A stretch of 64,000 nt of DNA from Hyphomicrobiales bacterium. Its GTDB lineage: Bacteria > Pseudomonadota > Alphaproteobacteria > Rhizobiales > Beijerinckiaceae. This document shows, one piece after another, positions 1-8,960 of the stretch. Each line of letters starts with the position of its first letter. The stretch's first letter is position 1. The notes beneath the pieces are model-generated. The model was given only the letters and a program-made list of their open reading frames with translations, made no database searches and was not told the origin of the DNA. The position numbers and the translations under genes were made by a program. Location: assembly GCA_027489955.1 (NCBI GenBank), contig JAIXYZ010000013.1, forward strand, positions 62,001 to 126,000, given 5' to 3'.

Positions 1-1
1 C

Positions 2-676
2 CTGAAGCTGATCTGCGACGCGGCCCAGGGCTTCGGCGCCAGCTATCGCGGCCGGCGCGTCGGCTCCATCGGCGACTTCACGACCGCGAGCTTCTTTCCC
101 GCCAAGCCGCTGGGCTGCTACGGCGACGGCGGCGCGATCCTGACCAATGACGGTGAAAGCGCGGAGCTCATCCGCTCGCTGCGCTTCCACGGCAAGGGCT
201 CGGACAAGTACGACAATGTCCGCATCGGCATGAACTCGCGCCTGGACACGATCCAAGCGGCGATCCTCCTGGAGAAACTGTCGATCTTCGAGGACGAGAT
301 CGCCGCGCGGCAGGTCGTGGCGCGCCGGTACGCGGAGGGCCTGGCCGACGTCGCCGCGGTGCCCTTCGTCATGGACGGATGCGTGTCCGTCTGGGCCCAA
401 TACACGATCCGCGTTCCCGCCGCGTCCCGCGACGGCTTCATGAAGGCGATGAAGGAGCGGGGCGTGCCGACGAACATCTACTATCCCAGGCCGCTCAACC
501 GCCAGACCGCCTATGCCCGCTTCCCCGTCGCCGGCAACGGCCTTCCGGTGTCGGAGCGGATCGCCCAGGAGGTCGTCGCCCTGCCGATGCATCCGTACCT
601 GACCGCCGACGTGCAGGATTACATCGTCGCGGCCGCGCGCGAATGCCTCGCGGCGCTGGGCGAAGGCGCTTCGTGA
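2..676 (+). CDS. DegT/DnrJ/EryC1 aminotransferase, 5' truncated by window
   Basis: This is the C-terminal 224 residues of a PLP-dependent aminotransferase that places an amino group on a keto nucleotide sugar. The frame is open from base 2 to the stop at 674-676. Visible family features are the PLP-contacting Asp in ICDAAQGFGA and the Schiff-base Lys in FFPAKPLGCYGDGGA, followed by the usual RFHGKGSDKYDN and GMNSRLDTIQAAIL segments. The N-terminal third lies outside the window. The stop codon overlaps the GTG of the next glycosyltransferase (GTGA), so the two are translationally coupled within a surface-polysaccharide operon. The exact sugar substrate cannot be told from the sequence. Confidence 0.93.
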   Translation: MKLICDAAQGFGASYRGRRVGSIGDFTTASFFPAKPLGCYGDGGAILTNDGESAELIRSLRFHGKGSDKYDNVRIGMNSRLDTIQAAILLEKLSIFEDEIAARQVVARRYAEGLADVAAVPFVMDGCVSVWAQYTIRVPAASRDGFMKAMKERGVPTNIYYPRPLNRQTAYARFPVAGNGLPVSERIAQEVVALPMHPYLTADVQDYIVAAARECLAALGEGAS

Positions 677-1770
677 CCGCGCCGGGGCGTCGGCTGGCCT
701 ATCTTTCCCTGGAGACCCCGCGCGCGGGGCAGGCGTCCCATACCCATGTGAATGCGATGATCGCGGCTCTGGAACGGCGCGGCTGGCAGGTGGACCGCTT
801 CTTCGCCGATCGCAGCGGCGCTTCCGGCGGCGCGTCCTTCGCCGCCCGGCTGCTCTCGCACCTGACGATACAGGCCCGGCTCCTCGCCCGGTGCCGGTCC
901 TATGACGCCGTCTTCGTGCGCGGGCATTGCATGGCGGCGCCGGTCGCGCTCCTGCTGCGGCTGATGGGCAAGCGCGTGGTGCACGAGATCAACGGCACGA
1001 GCCGCGACATCGCCGTCACCTATCCGCGCCTGAAGCCGCTTCTGCCGGTCTTCGCCTTCCTCGACCGCATCCAGCACCGCACGGCCTCGCATCTTCTGGC
1101 CGTCACCGATGCCCTTGCCGACTGGGCGCGGGCCGAGGCCGGGCACGGGCGCGTCACCACCGTGACGAACGCCGCCGACACGGGCCTCTTCGCGCCGGAC
1201 GGGCCGAGGGCGGACCTCGGCGGGCCCTATGCCGTCTTCGTCGGCGGGCTGGTGAAATGGCATGGGCTTGCCACGATGCTGGCGGCGGTGAACCACCCCG
1301 TTTGGCCCGAGGGCGTCCGCCTCGTCATCGCCGGGGACGGCGTGGAGGCGCCGGCCGTCCGCGCGGCGGCGTCCGCCCGGCTCATCTATCTCGGCCGCCG
1401 CGAGCAGGCGGACCTGCCGGAACTCTATCGCGGCGCGCTGGCGAGCCTGGTTCCCATCGAGAATCCCGGCGGCCGCTCGGACCACGGCGTCATGCCGCTC
1501 AAGCTCTTCGAGAGCATGGCCTGCGGCGTTCCCGTCATCGTCTCCGATCTCAAGGGCCAGGCGGACCTGGTGCGCCAGACCGGCTGCGGCCTCGTGGTCC
1601 CGCCCGGCGATCCGGCCGCGCTGGCGGGGGCGGTGGCGATGCTGGCCACCGTGCCCGACATGGCGCGGCAGATGGGCGCGCGCGGGGCCGCCGATGCTGC
1701 TTCCCGCCATTCCTGGGACGCGCGGGCCGCCGTCGTCGATGCCATCCTGCGCGGGGAGCCGGCCCGGTGA
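673..1770 (+). CDS. Glycosyltransferase family 4-like
   Basis: A 365-residue GT-B glycosyltransferase predicted to add a sugar to a lipid-linked polysaccharide precursor at the inner face of the cytoplasmic membrane. The N-terminal acceptor domain begins RRLAYLSLETPRAGQASHTHV, and the C-terminal donor domain has AVFVGGLVKWHG, YLGRREQADLPELYRGA and the nucleotide-binding stretch PLKLFESMACGVPVIVSD with the GT4-type acidic residue. The GTG start at 673 overlaps the upstream stop (GTGA). The frame is open further upstream, but that part is only the shifted reading of the aminotransferase gene. It overlaps the next glycosyltransferase by GTGA at 1767-1770. Donor and acceptor are unknown. Confidence 0.9.
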   Translation: MTAPGRRLAYLSLETPRAGQASHTHVNAMIAALERRGWQVDRFFADRSGASGGASFAARLLSHLTIQARLLARCRSYDAVFVRGHCMAAPVALLLRLMGKRVVHEINGTSRDIAVTYPRLKPLLPVFAFLDRIQHRTASHLLAVTDALADWARAEAGHGRVTTVTNAADTGLFAPDGPRADLGGPYAVFVGGLVKWHGLATMLAAVNHPVWPEGVRLVIAGDGVEAPAVRAAASARLIYLGRREQADLPELYRGALASLVPIENPGGRSDHGVMPLKLFESMACGVPVIVSDLKGQADLVRQTGCGLVVPPGDPAALAGAVAMLATVPDMARQMGARGAADAASRHSWDARAAVVDAILRGEPAR

Positions 1771-2969
1771 GCGCCCGCAGGTCCATCGGCATCCTCACCC
1801 ACACGGTGGTCGCGGACGATCCGCGCGTGCGCCGCCAGATCGAGGCGTTTCTCGCAGCCGGCTGGGACGTGGTCGCCATCGGCGCCGATGGCGGCCGCTC
1901 GGCGCCGCCCGCGGGAACGCTCGACCTGGAACCGGCCCGTGCGCCGGACCGCTCCGCCCGCGGCCGCCTCGTCCGGTTGGCGCTCCTGTCCATGGCGAAG
2001 GCGCTGCCGTTCACGGCCGAGCGCGCCTTCTGGGGCCTGCCGGAGCGCTATGGCGCGTTCTTGGAGCGGGCGCGGCGTCACGCTCCCGACCTGTGGCTCG
2101 CCAACGACTGGACCATGCTGCCCGTGGCCTCGCGCCTCGTCGCGGAGCGGCCGGCGCCCATCCTGTACGACACGCACGAATTCGCCTTCGACGAGTTCCC
2201 CGAGAACTGGAAGTGGCGCACCTTCATGCGCCCGCTGGTGCGCCGCATGGAAGGCGCGGGTCTCGCCAGGGCCGGGGCTGTCACCTGCGTCTCGGCCGGG
2301 ATCGCCCGTCGTCTCGCCGCGGTCTACGGCCTGGTGCGCGAGCCGGCCGTGGTGCGCAACATGCCGTCCTACGAGGCGATGCCGTACCGCTCGTGCGGAC
2401 AGACGATCGAGGTGCTCTACCACGGCATCGTCATGCCCCATCGCGGGCTGGAGCAGCTCATCCGGTCCCTTCCGCTGTGGCGGCCGGACTTCGCGCTGAC
2501 GATCAGGGGTCCGGGGAGCGCGGACTACCTGGCGGGCCTTGCCGCCCTCGCCGCCGCCGAGGGGGTTTCGGACCGGGTGCGGTTCGATCCGCCCGTCCCG
2601 TTCACCGGCCTCGTGCGGGCCGCCGCGGCCCACGATATCGGCATCTTCGTCCTGCCGGCGCATTCCCAGCAGAACGAATACGTGCTGCCCAACAAGCTGT
2701 TCGAATACACGATGGCGGGCCTGTGCGTCTGCGTGTCGGACCTGCCCGAGATGGCGGCCGTGGTGCGCGAGCGCGGGATCGGCGAGATCATCCCCGCCAT
2801 GGACCGTAAGGCCATTGCCGCCACGGTCAACGCCCTCGACCGCCCCCGGATCGACACCGCCAAGCGGCGCGCCCTGGAGGCCGCAAGGGACCTCTGCTGG
2901 GAGCGCGAACGGACGGTCATGACCGGTCTCGCGGAGGCGCTGGTGGGTTCGGCGGGAGGCCAAGGTTGA
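1767..2969 (+). CDS. Glycosyltransferase family 4-like
   Basis: A 400-residue GT-B glycosyltransferase, third gene of the truncated plus-strand operon. The N-terminus reads RRSIGILTHTVVADDPRVRRQ, typical of GT4 enzymes that act on polysaccharide intermediates. Mid-protein YDTHEFAFDEFPENWKWR and the C-terminal LPNKLFEYTMAGLCVCVSDLPE mark the acceptor domain and the donor-binding region. The GTG start at 1767 sits in a four-base overlap with the preceding stop, indicating translational coupling. A gap of 96 bases follows before the first asparagine-synthase gene; nothing beyond a GC-rich spacer is visible there. Linkage specificity cannot be inferred. Confidence 0.9.
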   Translation: MSARRSIGILTHTVVADDPRVRRQIEAFLAAGWDVVAIGADGGRSAPPAGTLDLEPARAPDRSARGRLVRLALLSMAKALPFTAERAFWGLPERYGAFLERARRHAPDLWLANDWTMLPVASRLVAERPAPILYDTHEFAFDEFPENWKWRTFMRPLVRRMEGAGLARAGAVTCVSAGIARRLAAVYGLVREPAVVRNMPSYEAMPYRSCGQTIEVLYHGIVMPHRGLEQLIRSLPLWRPDFALTIRGPGSADYLAGLAALAAAEGVSDRVRFDPPVPFTGLVRAAAAHDIGIFVLPAHSQQNEYVLPNKLFEYTMAGLCVCVSDLPEMAAVVRERGIGEIIPAMDRKAIAATVNALDRPRIDTAKRRALEAARDLCWERERTVMTGLAEALVGSAGGQG

Positions 2970-3065
2970 GGCCGGGTCCGCCAGACCCTATACAGGCGCC
3001 CGCGGCGCGGCCCGAAGGCCGCATCGCTCCGACCGACCTCCCTCTCGCCTCCGGAACCTGATCGA

Positions 3066-4964
3066 ATGTGCGGCATCTACGGATCCATCGGCTACGCGCC
3101 CGACCCGGGCCGCATCGACGCGGTGGCGCATCGCGGCCCCGACGGACGCGGCTGGGAGGTGTTCCAGAGCCCGGCCGGACCGGTTGCGCTCGGCCATCGC
3201 CGCCTGGCGATCATCGACGTGTCGGATGCGGGCCTGCAGCCGATGGCCGATGCCTCCGGGCGCTATTCCATGGTCTTCAACGGGGAGATCTACAACTACA
3301 TCGAGCTGCGCGAGGAGATGCGCGCCAGCGGCGAGGCCTTCGTGTCCCAGTCGGACTCCGAGGTTCTCCTGCGGGCCTACATGCTGTGGGGCGCCGAGTG
3401 CCTGCCGCGCCTGCGCGGCATGTTCTCCTTCCTGATCTGGGATGCGCGCGAACAGGTGCTCTTCGCCGCCCGCGACCGCTACGGCATCAAGCCGCTCTAT
3501 ATTGCCGCCACGCCCCGGGGCGTGGCGTTCGGGTCCGAGATCAAGCAATTGCTCGGCCTGCCCGGCGTCTCCGGCCGCATGAACATCGCCCGCGTCCACG
3601 ACTTCCTGTCATCGGGCATCGCCGACCACACGGCGCAGACCATGTTCGACGGTGTCGGCCAGATCCGCGGCGGCGAATGCGCCACGGTCACGACGTCCGC
3701 ATCCGACGCCCTCGTGGTCGACGTCAGGCGCTGGTACCCCGCCTCCGCCGGCGAGCTGACGCTGACCGAAGCCGAGGCGGCCGAGCGCTTCCGCGACCTG
3801 CTGACCGAATCCGTGCGGCTGCACCTGCGCTCGGACGTGCCGGTCGGCTCGTGCCTGTCCGGAGGGCTCGACAGCTCCGCCATCGTCTGCCTCATGTCCG
3901 GCATGATGGGCTCGGGCGAGGGCGGCTCGCAGGTCAACACCGTGTCGGCCTGTTATGCCGAAAAGAGCGTCGACGAAAAGCCCTTCATGGACGCGGTCGT
4001 CGACCACGCCCACACCATCCCCCATTTCATCTTCCCGAAGGCCGAGGACGTGTTCCAGCGCGCGTCCGACATCACCTGGCACCAGGACGAGCCCTTCGGC
4101 TCCACCTCCATCTTCGCGCAATGGTGCGTGTTCGAGGAGGCAAGGCGCGTCGGCGTGAAGGTGATGCTGGACGGGCAGGGGGCCGACGAGCAGCTTGCCG
4201 GCTATCACGGCAGCTTCCCCTACTACATGGCCGACCTGACGCGCCGCCGCCAGTTCGGCCAGCTCGCGCGCACCATCCTCGAGCGCAACCGGTATCACGG
4301 CACGCCGATCCCGGAGCAGCTGCGCAACTATGTCGTTCCGCTCCTGCCGCGGGGGCTGGCCGGCCTGCTGCGCCAGAAGCATCGCCAGCTGACCCAGCAC
4401 GACTGGCTGGGCACGGACATCCTGCGCGAGCACGGCAATCCGGGCACCGCGTTCCAGCTGGCGAGCGACGAGCTCGGCCTGCCGCCGGTGACCGACCTGC
4501 GCACGCTGTGCCTGACGCTGACCTACGGGTCCAACCTCTCGATGCTCCTGCACTGGGAGGACCGCAACTCGATGGCCCATTCCATCGAGGCGCGGGTGCC
4601 TTTCCTCGACCACCCCTTGGTCGAGTTCACGCTGGCGCTCGGCAACGACCACAAGATCGTCGGCGGCGATACCAAGCGCGTGCTGCGCAAGGGCATGGCC
4701 GGCATCCTGCCGGAGGTGATCAAGGAGCGGCGCGACAAGCTGGGCTTCGCGACGCCGGAGCAGATCTGGTTCCGCGGGCCGCTGCGCCCGCTCATCGAGG
4801 ACGGGGTGGAGAAGACCCTGGCGCGCTATCCCGGCCTGATGAACGCCGACGGCGTGCGGGCGCTGGCCGCCGACATGCTGGACGGACGCCGCCCCGTGGA
4901 CTTCACCCTCTGGCGGATCGTCAACCTCGGCATCTGGGGCGAACGCTTCGGCGTGGGGATGTGA
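3066..4964 (+). CDS. asnB: Asparagine synthase-type glutamine amidotransferase (1 of 3)
   Basis: A 632-residue class-II glutamine amidotransferase. The start ATG is followed at once by Cys (MCGIYGS), which becomes the N-terminal nucleophile that hydrolyses glutamine; the glutaminase domain includes VAHRGPDGRGW, HRRLAIIDVS and MVFNGEIYNYIELRE. The C-terminal ATP-pyrophosphatase domain has the SGGLDSS loop near residue 265. Length matches bacterial AsnB. Within a polysaccharide cluster such proteins more likely amidate a uronic-acid carboxyl (making a uronamide) than make asparagine; this is inferred from context and from there being three copies. The closest copy lies directly downstream (5069). 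Confidence 0.92.
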   Translation: MCGIYGSIGYAPDPGRIDAVAHRGPDGRGWEVFQSPAGPVALGHRRLAIIDVSDAGLQPMADASGRYSMVFNGEIYNYIELREEMRASGEAFVSQSDSEVLLRAYMLWGAECLPRLRGMFSFLIWDAREQVLFAARDRYGIKPLYIAATPRGVAFGSEIKQLLGLPGVSGRMNIARVHDFLSSGIADHTAQTMFDGVGQIRGGECATVTTSASDALVVDVRRWYPASAGELTLTEAEAAERFRDLLTESVRLHLRSDVPVGSCLSGGLDSSAIVCLMSGMMGSGEGGSQVNTVSACYAEKSVDEKPFMDAVVDHAHTIPHFIFPKAEDVFQRASDITWHQDEPFGSTSIFAQWCVFEEARRVGVKVMLDGQGADEQLAGYHGSFPYYMADLTRRRQFGQLARTILERNRYHGTPIPEQLRNYVVPLLPRGLAGLLRQKHRQLTQHDWLGTDILREHGNPGTAFQLASDELGLPPVTDLRTLCLTLTYGSNLSMLLHWEDRNSMAHSIEARVPFLDHPLVEFTLALGNDHKIVGGDTKRVLRKGMAGILPEVIKERRDKLGFATPEQIWFRGPLRPLIEDGVEKTLARYPGLMNADGVRALAADMLDGRRPVDFTLWRIVNLGIWGERFGVGM

Positions 4965-5068
4965 CCCGCAAAGGCTGACAGTGGCCCTCGGGCCTGATAC
5001 ACCCCACGCCGTGTCGGCGGGGGCGCCGGCCTGCCGTTGCGGTGGGCATGACAGGAGCGCGCGAGCGC

Positions 5069-7006
5069 ATGTGCGGAATTGCCGGTGCCGTATCCTTGAG
5101 CGGAGCGCCCGTACCACGTCTGGATCGGGCCCTGCTCGCCATGAACCACCTGATCGCCCATCGCGGGCCGGATGGTCACGGATTCTGGAAGGCCCCTGGC
5201 GACACCTGCGGCTTGGCGCACCGGCGCCTCGCCATCATCGATCTCAGCCAGGCTGCGCTGCAGCCCATGCGCGGGGCCGATGGCTCGGTGATCGCCTATA
5301 ACGGCGAAATCTACAATTACGTGGAGCTGCGCGAGCAGCTTTCCGACGGCTGGACTTTCCGGACCTCGTCCGACACCGAGACGATCCTGGCTGCCCACGC
5401 CCGTTGGGGGGTCGACTGTGTGACGCACCTGCGGGGCATGTTCGCCTTCGCGTTGTGGAACGGGGACCGTTTCTTCGCCGCCCGCGACCGGTTCGGCATC
5501 AAGCCCTTCTATTACACGATTGTTGATGGCGTGCTGTACTTCGCCTCCGAGATGAAGGCGCTGCTGCCTCTGCTGCCGGAGATCGCCACCGACGCCGACG
5601 CTCTCGCCGAGTACATGACCTTCCAGTACACGATCGGCGAGAAGACCCTGTTCCGGCACATTCATCAGCTCATGCCGGGCCACGCCCTGACGGTCGAGAA
5701 CGGGTCGCTGCGCGTCTTCCGGTACTGGGACGTCCATTACGACATCGATTGGGACCATACGCCCCGGTGGTTCGGGGACGAGATGCGCTCGCGCCTCACC
5801 GAGTCCGTCCGCATGCACCTGCGCTCCGACGTGCCGGTCGGCGCCTACGTTTCCGGCGGCATCGATTCCAGCCTCATCGGGATCATGGCTGCCCGCGAGG
5901 AAGCGTCCGGCCGCGTCGGCTTCCATGGCAAGTTCACGGAATTTCCGGGCTACGACGAAAGCGCTTATGCCGAGGCCGCATGCCGGGACGGCGGAATCGA
6001 CCTCCATCAGATCGACATCACGGCCAAGGACTTCCGCGACAACATCGAGAAGGTGATCTACCACCTGGACACCCCCGTCGCCGGGCCGGGTTCCTTCCCG
6101 CAATTCATGGTCTCCGAGCTGGCATCCCGGCACGTGAAGGTGGTGCTTGGCGGGCAGGGCGGCGACGAGATCTTCGGCGGATATGCGCGCTATCTGATCG
6201 CGTATCTGGAGCAGTCCCTGAAGGCGTCCATCGACGGCACCTATCGCAACGGCAACTTCGTCGTCACGCCGGAATCGATCATCCCGAACCTGACGGTATT
6301 GCAGGAATACAAGCCGCTCATCAGGCAGCTTTTCTCCAAGGGGCTCTTCGGGCCCCTCGACGAGCGATACTTCCGGCTGATCGACCGCTCGGCCGACATG
6401 GACAGCGAAGTCGACTGGTCCGCGCTCGACCGCGAAGGCGTCTTTGCCCGTTTCCAGGCTGTCTTCAATTCCGAACGGAACGTGAAGAAGGAAGCCTATT
6501 TCGACTCCATGACGCACTTCGATTTCAAGTGTCTCCTGCCTGCGCTGCTGCAGGTGGAGGACCGGATGTCGATGGCCCATGGGCTGGAATCGAGGGTGCC
6601 GCTTCTCGATCACTCCGTGGTGGAATTCGCCGCCACCATCCCGGCCGACATCAAGTTCGGCGGCGGCCAGATGAAGCACTTCATCAAGGATACGTTCGCA
6701 GCCGACCTGCCGGCCGAACTGACAAGGCGGCGCGACAAGATGGGCTTTCCCGTGCCGCTCAAGGAATGGTTCTCGGGCGAGCTCCACGACATGGTGGAGG
6801 GGATCTTCTTCACGCAGAAGAATCGCCATCGGGAATTTTTCAACTCGGACGCGATTCTCGCCAATTTCGACAAGGGGGAGCGCTTCTCCCGCAAGACCTG
6901 GGGCCTCATGAGCCTTGAGCTCTGGCACCAGATGTTCCACGACCGCGCTGCCGACTACCGGCGGATGCTCGACGAGATCGAGCCCACCGCAATCGCTGCG
7001 CAGTGA
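5069..7006 (+). CDS. asnB: Asparagine synthase-type glutamine amidotransferase (2 of 3)
   Basis: A 645-residue amidotransferase with the same two domains as the preceding gene: N-terminal Cys2 nucleophile (MCGIAGAVS), HRGPDGHGFWK, AYNGEIYNYVELRE, and an ATP-binding VSGGIDSSL loop near residue 262. The ATG at 5069 is chosen because it places Cys at position 2; an in-frame GTG at 5042 would bury the nucleophile behind nine residues. An AGGAG at 5052-5056 lies 12 bases upstream. The protein diverges clearly from its neighbour, so it is an old paralogue and not a recent tandem copy. It is followed within 16 bases by an SDR gene, suggesting one operon. Substrate inferred: an activated uronic acid. 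Confidence 0.92.
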   Translation: MCGIAGAVSLSGAPVPRLDRALLAMNHLIAHRGPDGHGFWKAPGDTCGLAHRRLAIIDLSQAALQPMRGADGSVIAYNGEIYNYVELREQLSDGWTFRTSSDTETILAAHARWGVDCVTHLRGMFAFALWNGDRFFAARDRFGIKPFYYTIVDGVLYFASEMKALLPLLPEIATDADALAEYMTFQYTIGEKTLFRHIHQLMPGHALTVENGSLRVFRYWDVHYDIDWDHTPRWFGDEMRSRLTESVRMHLRSDVPVGAYVSGGIDSSLIGIMAAREEASGRVGFHGKFTEFPGYDESAYAEAACRDGGIDLHQIDITAKDFRDNIEKVIYHLDTPVAGPGSFPQFMVSELASRHVKVVLGGQGGDEIFGGYARYLIAYLEQSLKASIDGTYRNGNFVVTPESIIPNLTVLQEYKPLIRQLFSKGLFGPLDERYFRLIDRSADMDSEVDWSALDREGVFARFQAVFNSERNVKKEAYFDSMTHFDFKCLLPALLQVEDRMSMAHGLESRVPLLDHSVVEFAATIPADIKFGGGQMKHFIKDTFAADLPAELTRRRDKMGFPVPLKEWFSGELHDMVEGIFFTQKNRHREFFNSDAILANFDKGERFSRKTWGLMSLELWHQMFHDRAADYRRMLDEIEPTAIAAQ

Positions 7007-7022
7007 TCACATCGAAGGACGA

Positions 7023-7988
7023 ATGACGATGAAGGTTTTCATCACGGGCGGTTCGGGCCAGGTCGGCTCCACGGTCGCGGACATCCTGCTGGCGCGCGGC
7101 GACACGGTGCTGTCGATCGACAATTTCGCCACCGGCCGTCGGGACAACCTGCTCGACCAGCCCAACCTGACGCAGGTTGAGGGATCGATCGTGGATTACG
7201 CCCTGATCGATCGGCTGTTCGGCGACTTCAAGCCGGACGTCGTGGTCCATACGGCCGCGTCCTACAAGGATCCGGAGGACTGGGAGACCGACGCCCTCGT
7301 CAACGCCGTCGGCGGCGCCAACATCGCCAAGGCCTGCAAGGTCCACAAGGTCAGCCGGCTGATCTACTTCCAGACCGCGCTCTGCTACGGCACGAAGCCG
7401 ATTCAGCAGCCGATCCGTCTCGATCACCCGATCAACCCGGTGAATTCCAGCTACGCGATCTCCAAGACGGCTGGCGAAAACTACGTCCAGTTCTCGGGCA
7501 TCGACTGGGTGACGTTCCGCCTCGCTAACGTCATCGGGCCTCGCAACGTGTCCGGCCCGCTGCCGATCTTCTATGGCCGCCTGGCGGAGGGAAAGAAGTG
7601 CTTCGTCACGCCGGCGCGGCGCGACTTCTGCTACGCCGGCGATCTGGCGCGCGTCGTGGTGAAGGCCGCCGACGGGAAGGGACAGGGCACCTATCACTTT
7701 TCGTCCGGCAAGGACGTGGCGATCAAGGAACTGTACGACGCCGTCGTTCGCGCGATGAAGCTCAATGACTATCCCGAGCCCGAGGTGAAACCGCTCGGGC
7801 CGGACGACGCGCCGTCGATCCTCCTGGATCCGTCCCGCACCTTCACGGATTTCGGCGACGTGGAGTTCACCTCGCTGGACGATATCGCTCGCCTGTCTGT
7901 GGAGCGGTGGGAGCGAGAAGGCGTGGTCGGTGGCTACACGCACCTCAAGGAAGCGCGCGCTGACATCAAGACGGCTGCGAAAGGCTGA
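7023..7988 (+). CDS. NAD-dependent nucleotide-sugar epimerase/dehydratase (SDR), WbmG/WbmH-like
   Basis: A 321-residue extended short-chain dehydrogenase/reductase. The Rossmann glycine motif GGSGQVGS lies close to the N-terminus, followed by DNFATGRRDNL, and the catalytic YxxxK is in SSYAISKTAGENY. Substrate-domain landmarks include FRLANVIGPRNVSGP. The ATG at 7023 has a purine-rich GAAGGACGA just upstream; a second ATG at 7029 is possible. The protein is clearly paralogous to the next gene (shared AASYKDP and TALCYG-type segments). By family it acts on a UDP-linked sugar; from memory its closest characterised relatives would be WbmG/WbmH of Bordetella O-antigen synthesis. The precise reaction is not established. 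Confidence 0.88.
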   Translation: MTMKVFITGGSGQVGSTVADILLARGDTVLSIDNFATGRRDNLLDQPNLTQVEGSIVDYALIDRLFGDFKPDVVVHTAASYKDPEDWETDALVNAVGGANIAKACKVHKVSRLIYFQTALCYGTKPIQQPIRLDHPINPVNSSYAISKTAGENYVQFSGIDWVTFRLANVIGPRNVSGPLPIFYGRLAEGKKCFVTPARRDFCYAGDLARVVVKAADGKGQGTYHFSSGKDVAIKELYDAVVRAMKLNDYPEPEVKPLGPDDAPSILLDPSRTFTDFGDVEFTSLDDIARLSVERWEREGVVGGYTHLKEARADIKTAAKG

Positions 7989-7996
7989 ATCGCACG

Positions 7997-8938
7997 ATGC
8001 GTATCCTGATCACGGGCGGTGCCGGCTGCCTCGGCTCCAACCTGACCGAGCGTTATCTCGAGGCCGGGCACGACGTGCTCGTCCTCGACAATTTCGCCAC
8101 CGGCCATCGCGGCTCGCTGCCCGAAGGGCATGAGAAGCTGGAGATCGTCGAGGGCTCCGTGACGGACCGCGCGCTCGTGGACAGCCTGTTCCAAGGCTTC
8201 CAGCCCACGCATGTCGTACATTCCGCCGCCGCCTACAAGGATCCGGACGACTGGCTGGAGGACACGCGCACCAACGTCGAAGGAACCATCCAGGTCGTTC
8301 AGGCCGCCAAGGCTGCCGGGGTCCGGCGCTTCGTCAACTTCCACACCGCACTTGGCTATGGCAGGCCGGAGAGCCTGCCGATACCGGCCGAGGCGCCGGC
8401 GCGTCCCTTCACCAGCTACGGCATCTCCAAGCAGGCCGGCGAGAACTACCTTGCCATGTCCGGCCTGCCCTTCGTGTCGCTGCGGCTCGCCAACGTCACC
8501 GGGCCGCGGTTGGCCATCGGGCCCATCCCGACCTTCTACACGCGCCTGAAGGCGGGCAAGGGTTGCTTCTGCTCGAAGACGATCCGCGACTTCGTCGACA
8601 TGGACGACTTCTTCTCGGTGATGGACCTGGTCATGGCGGATGGTGCGCCGACGGGTGTCTTCAACGTGTCCACCGGCACCGGCCACACCATCAAGGACAT
8701 CTTCGACATTGTGGTCGACCATCTCGGGATCACTTTGTCCGAGCCCGTGCCCGAGGTCGAGCCCGGCGCCGACGATGTGCCCGCCGTCGTCCTGGACCCC
8801 TCCAAGACCGTCGACGCCTTCGGCTGGACGCCGCGCTACGCGTTCGAAGAAACGATCCGGCGGATGCTGGCCTGGTACGACGTGCACGGTGTCACCGCCA
8901 TCTACAGCCACCTCAAGGCGCCGCCGGTCCGGGCCTGA
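7997..8938 (+). CDS. NAD-dependent nucleotide-sugar epimerase/dehydratase (SDR), WbmG/WbmH-like
   Basis: A 313-residue extended SDR, tandem paralogue of the preceding gene, starting eight bases after its stop. The NAD motif is GGAGCLGSNL and the active-site YxxxK is in TSYGISKQAGENY. AAAYKDPDDW and SLRLANVTGPRLAIGP align with AASYKDPEDW and TFRLANVIGPRNVSGP in the neighbour. Paired SDRs of this type would either act in sequence on one UDP-sugar or epimerise different carbons. A C-terminal YSHLKAPP parallels YTHLKEAR of the first copy, so the duplication is full-length. Confidence 0.88.
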   Translation: MRILITGGAGCLGSNLTERYLEAGHDVLVLDNFATGHRGSLPEGHEKLEIVEGSVTDRALVDSLFQGFQPTHVVHSAAAYKDPDDWLEDTRTNVEGTIQVVQAAKAAGVRRFVNFHTALGYGRPESLPIPAEAPARPFTSYGISKQAGENYLAMSGLPFVSLRLANVTGPRLAIGPIPTFYTRLKAGKGCFCSKTIRDFVDMDDFFSVMDLVMADGAPTGVFNVSTGTGHTIKDIFDIVVDHLGITLSEPVPEVEPGADDVPAVVLDPSKTVDAFGWTPRYAFEETIRRMLAWYDVHGVTAIYSHLKAPPVRA

Positions 8939-8960
8939 GCGCAGGGAAACGAACGTCATC

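Noticed and set aside
5042-5068. GTG start at 5042 for the second amidotransferase
   Set aside because: It would place nine residues before the Cys nucleophile, which must follow the initiator Met.
4826-6940. Long minus-strand open frame across the second asparagine-synthase gene
   Set aside because: The plus strand encodes a complete amidotransferase with all motifs; the antisense frame has no family features.
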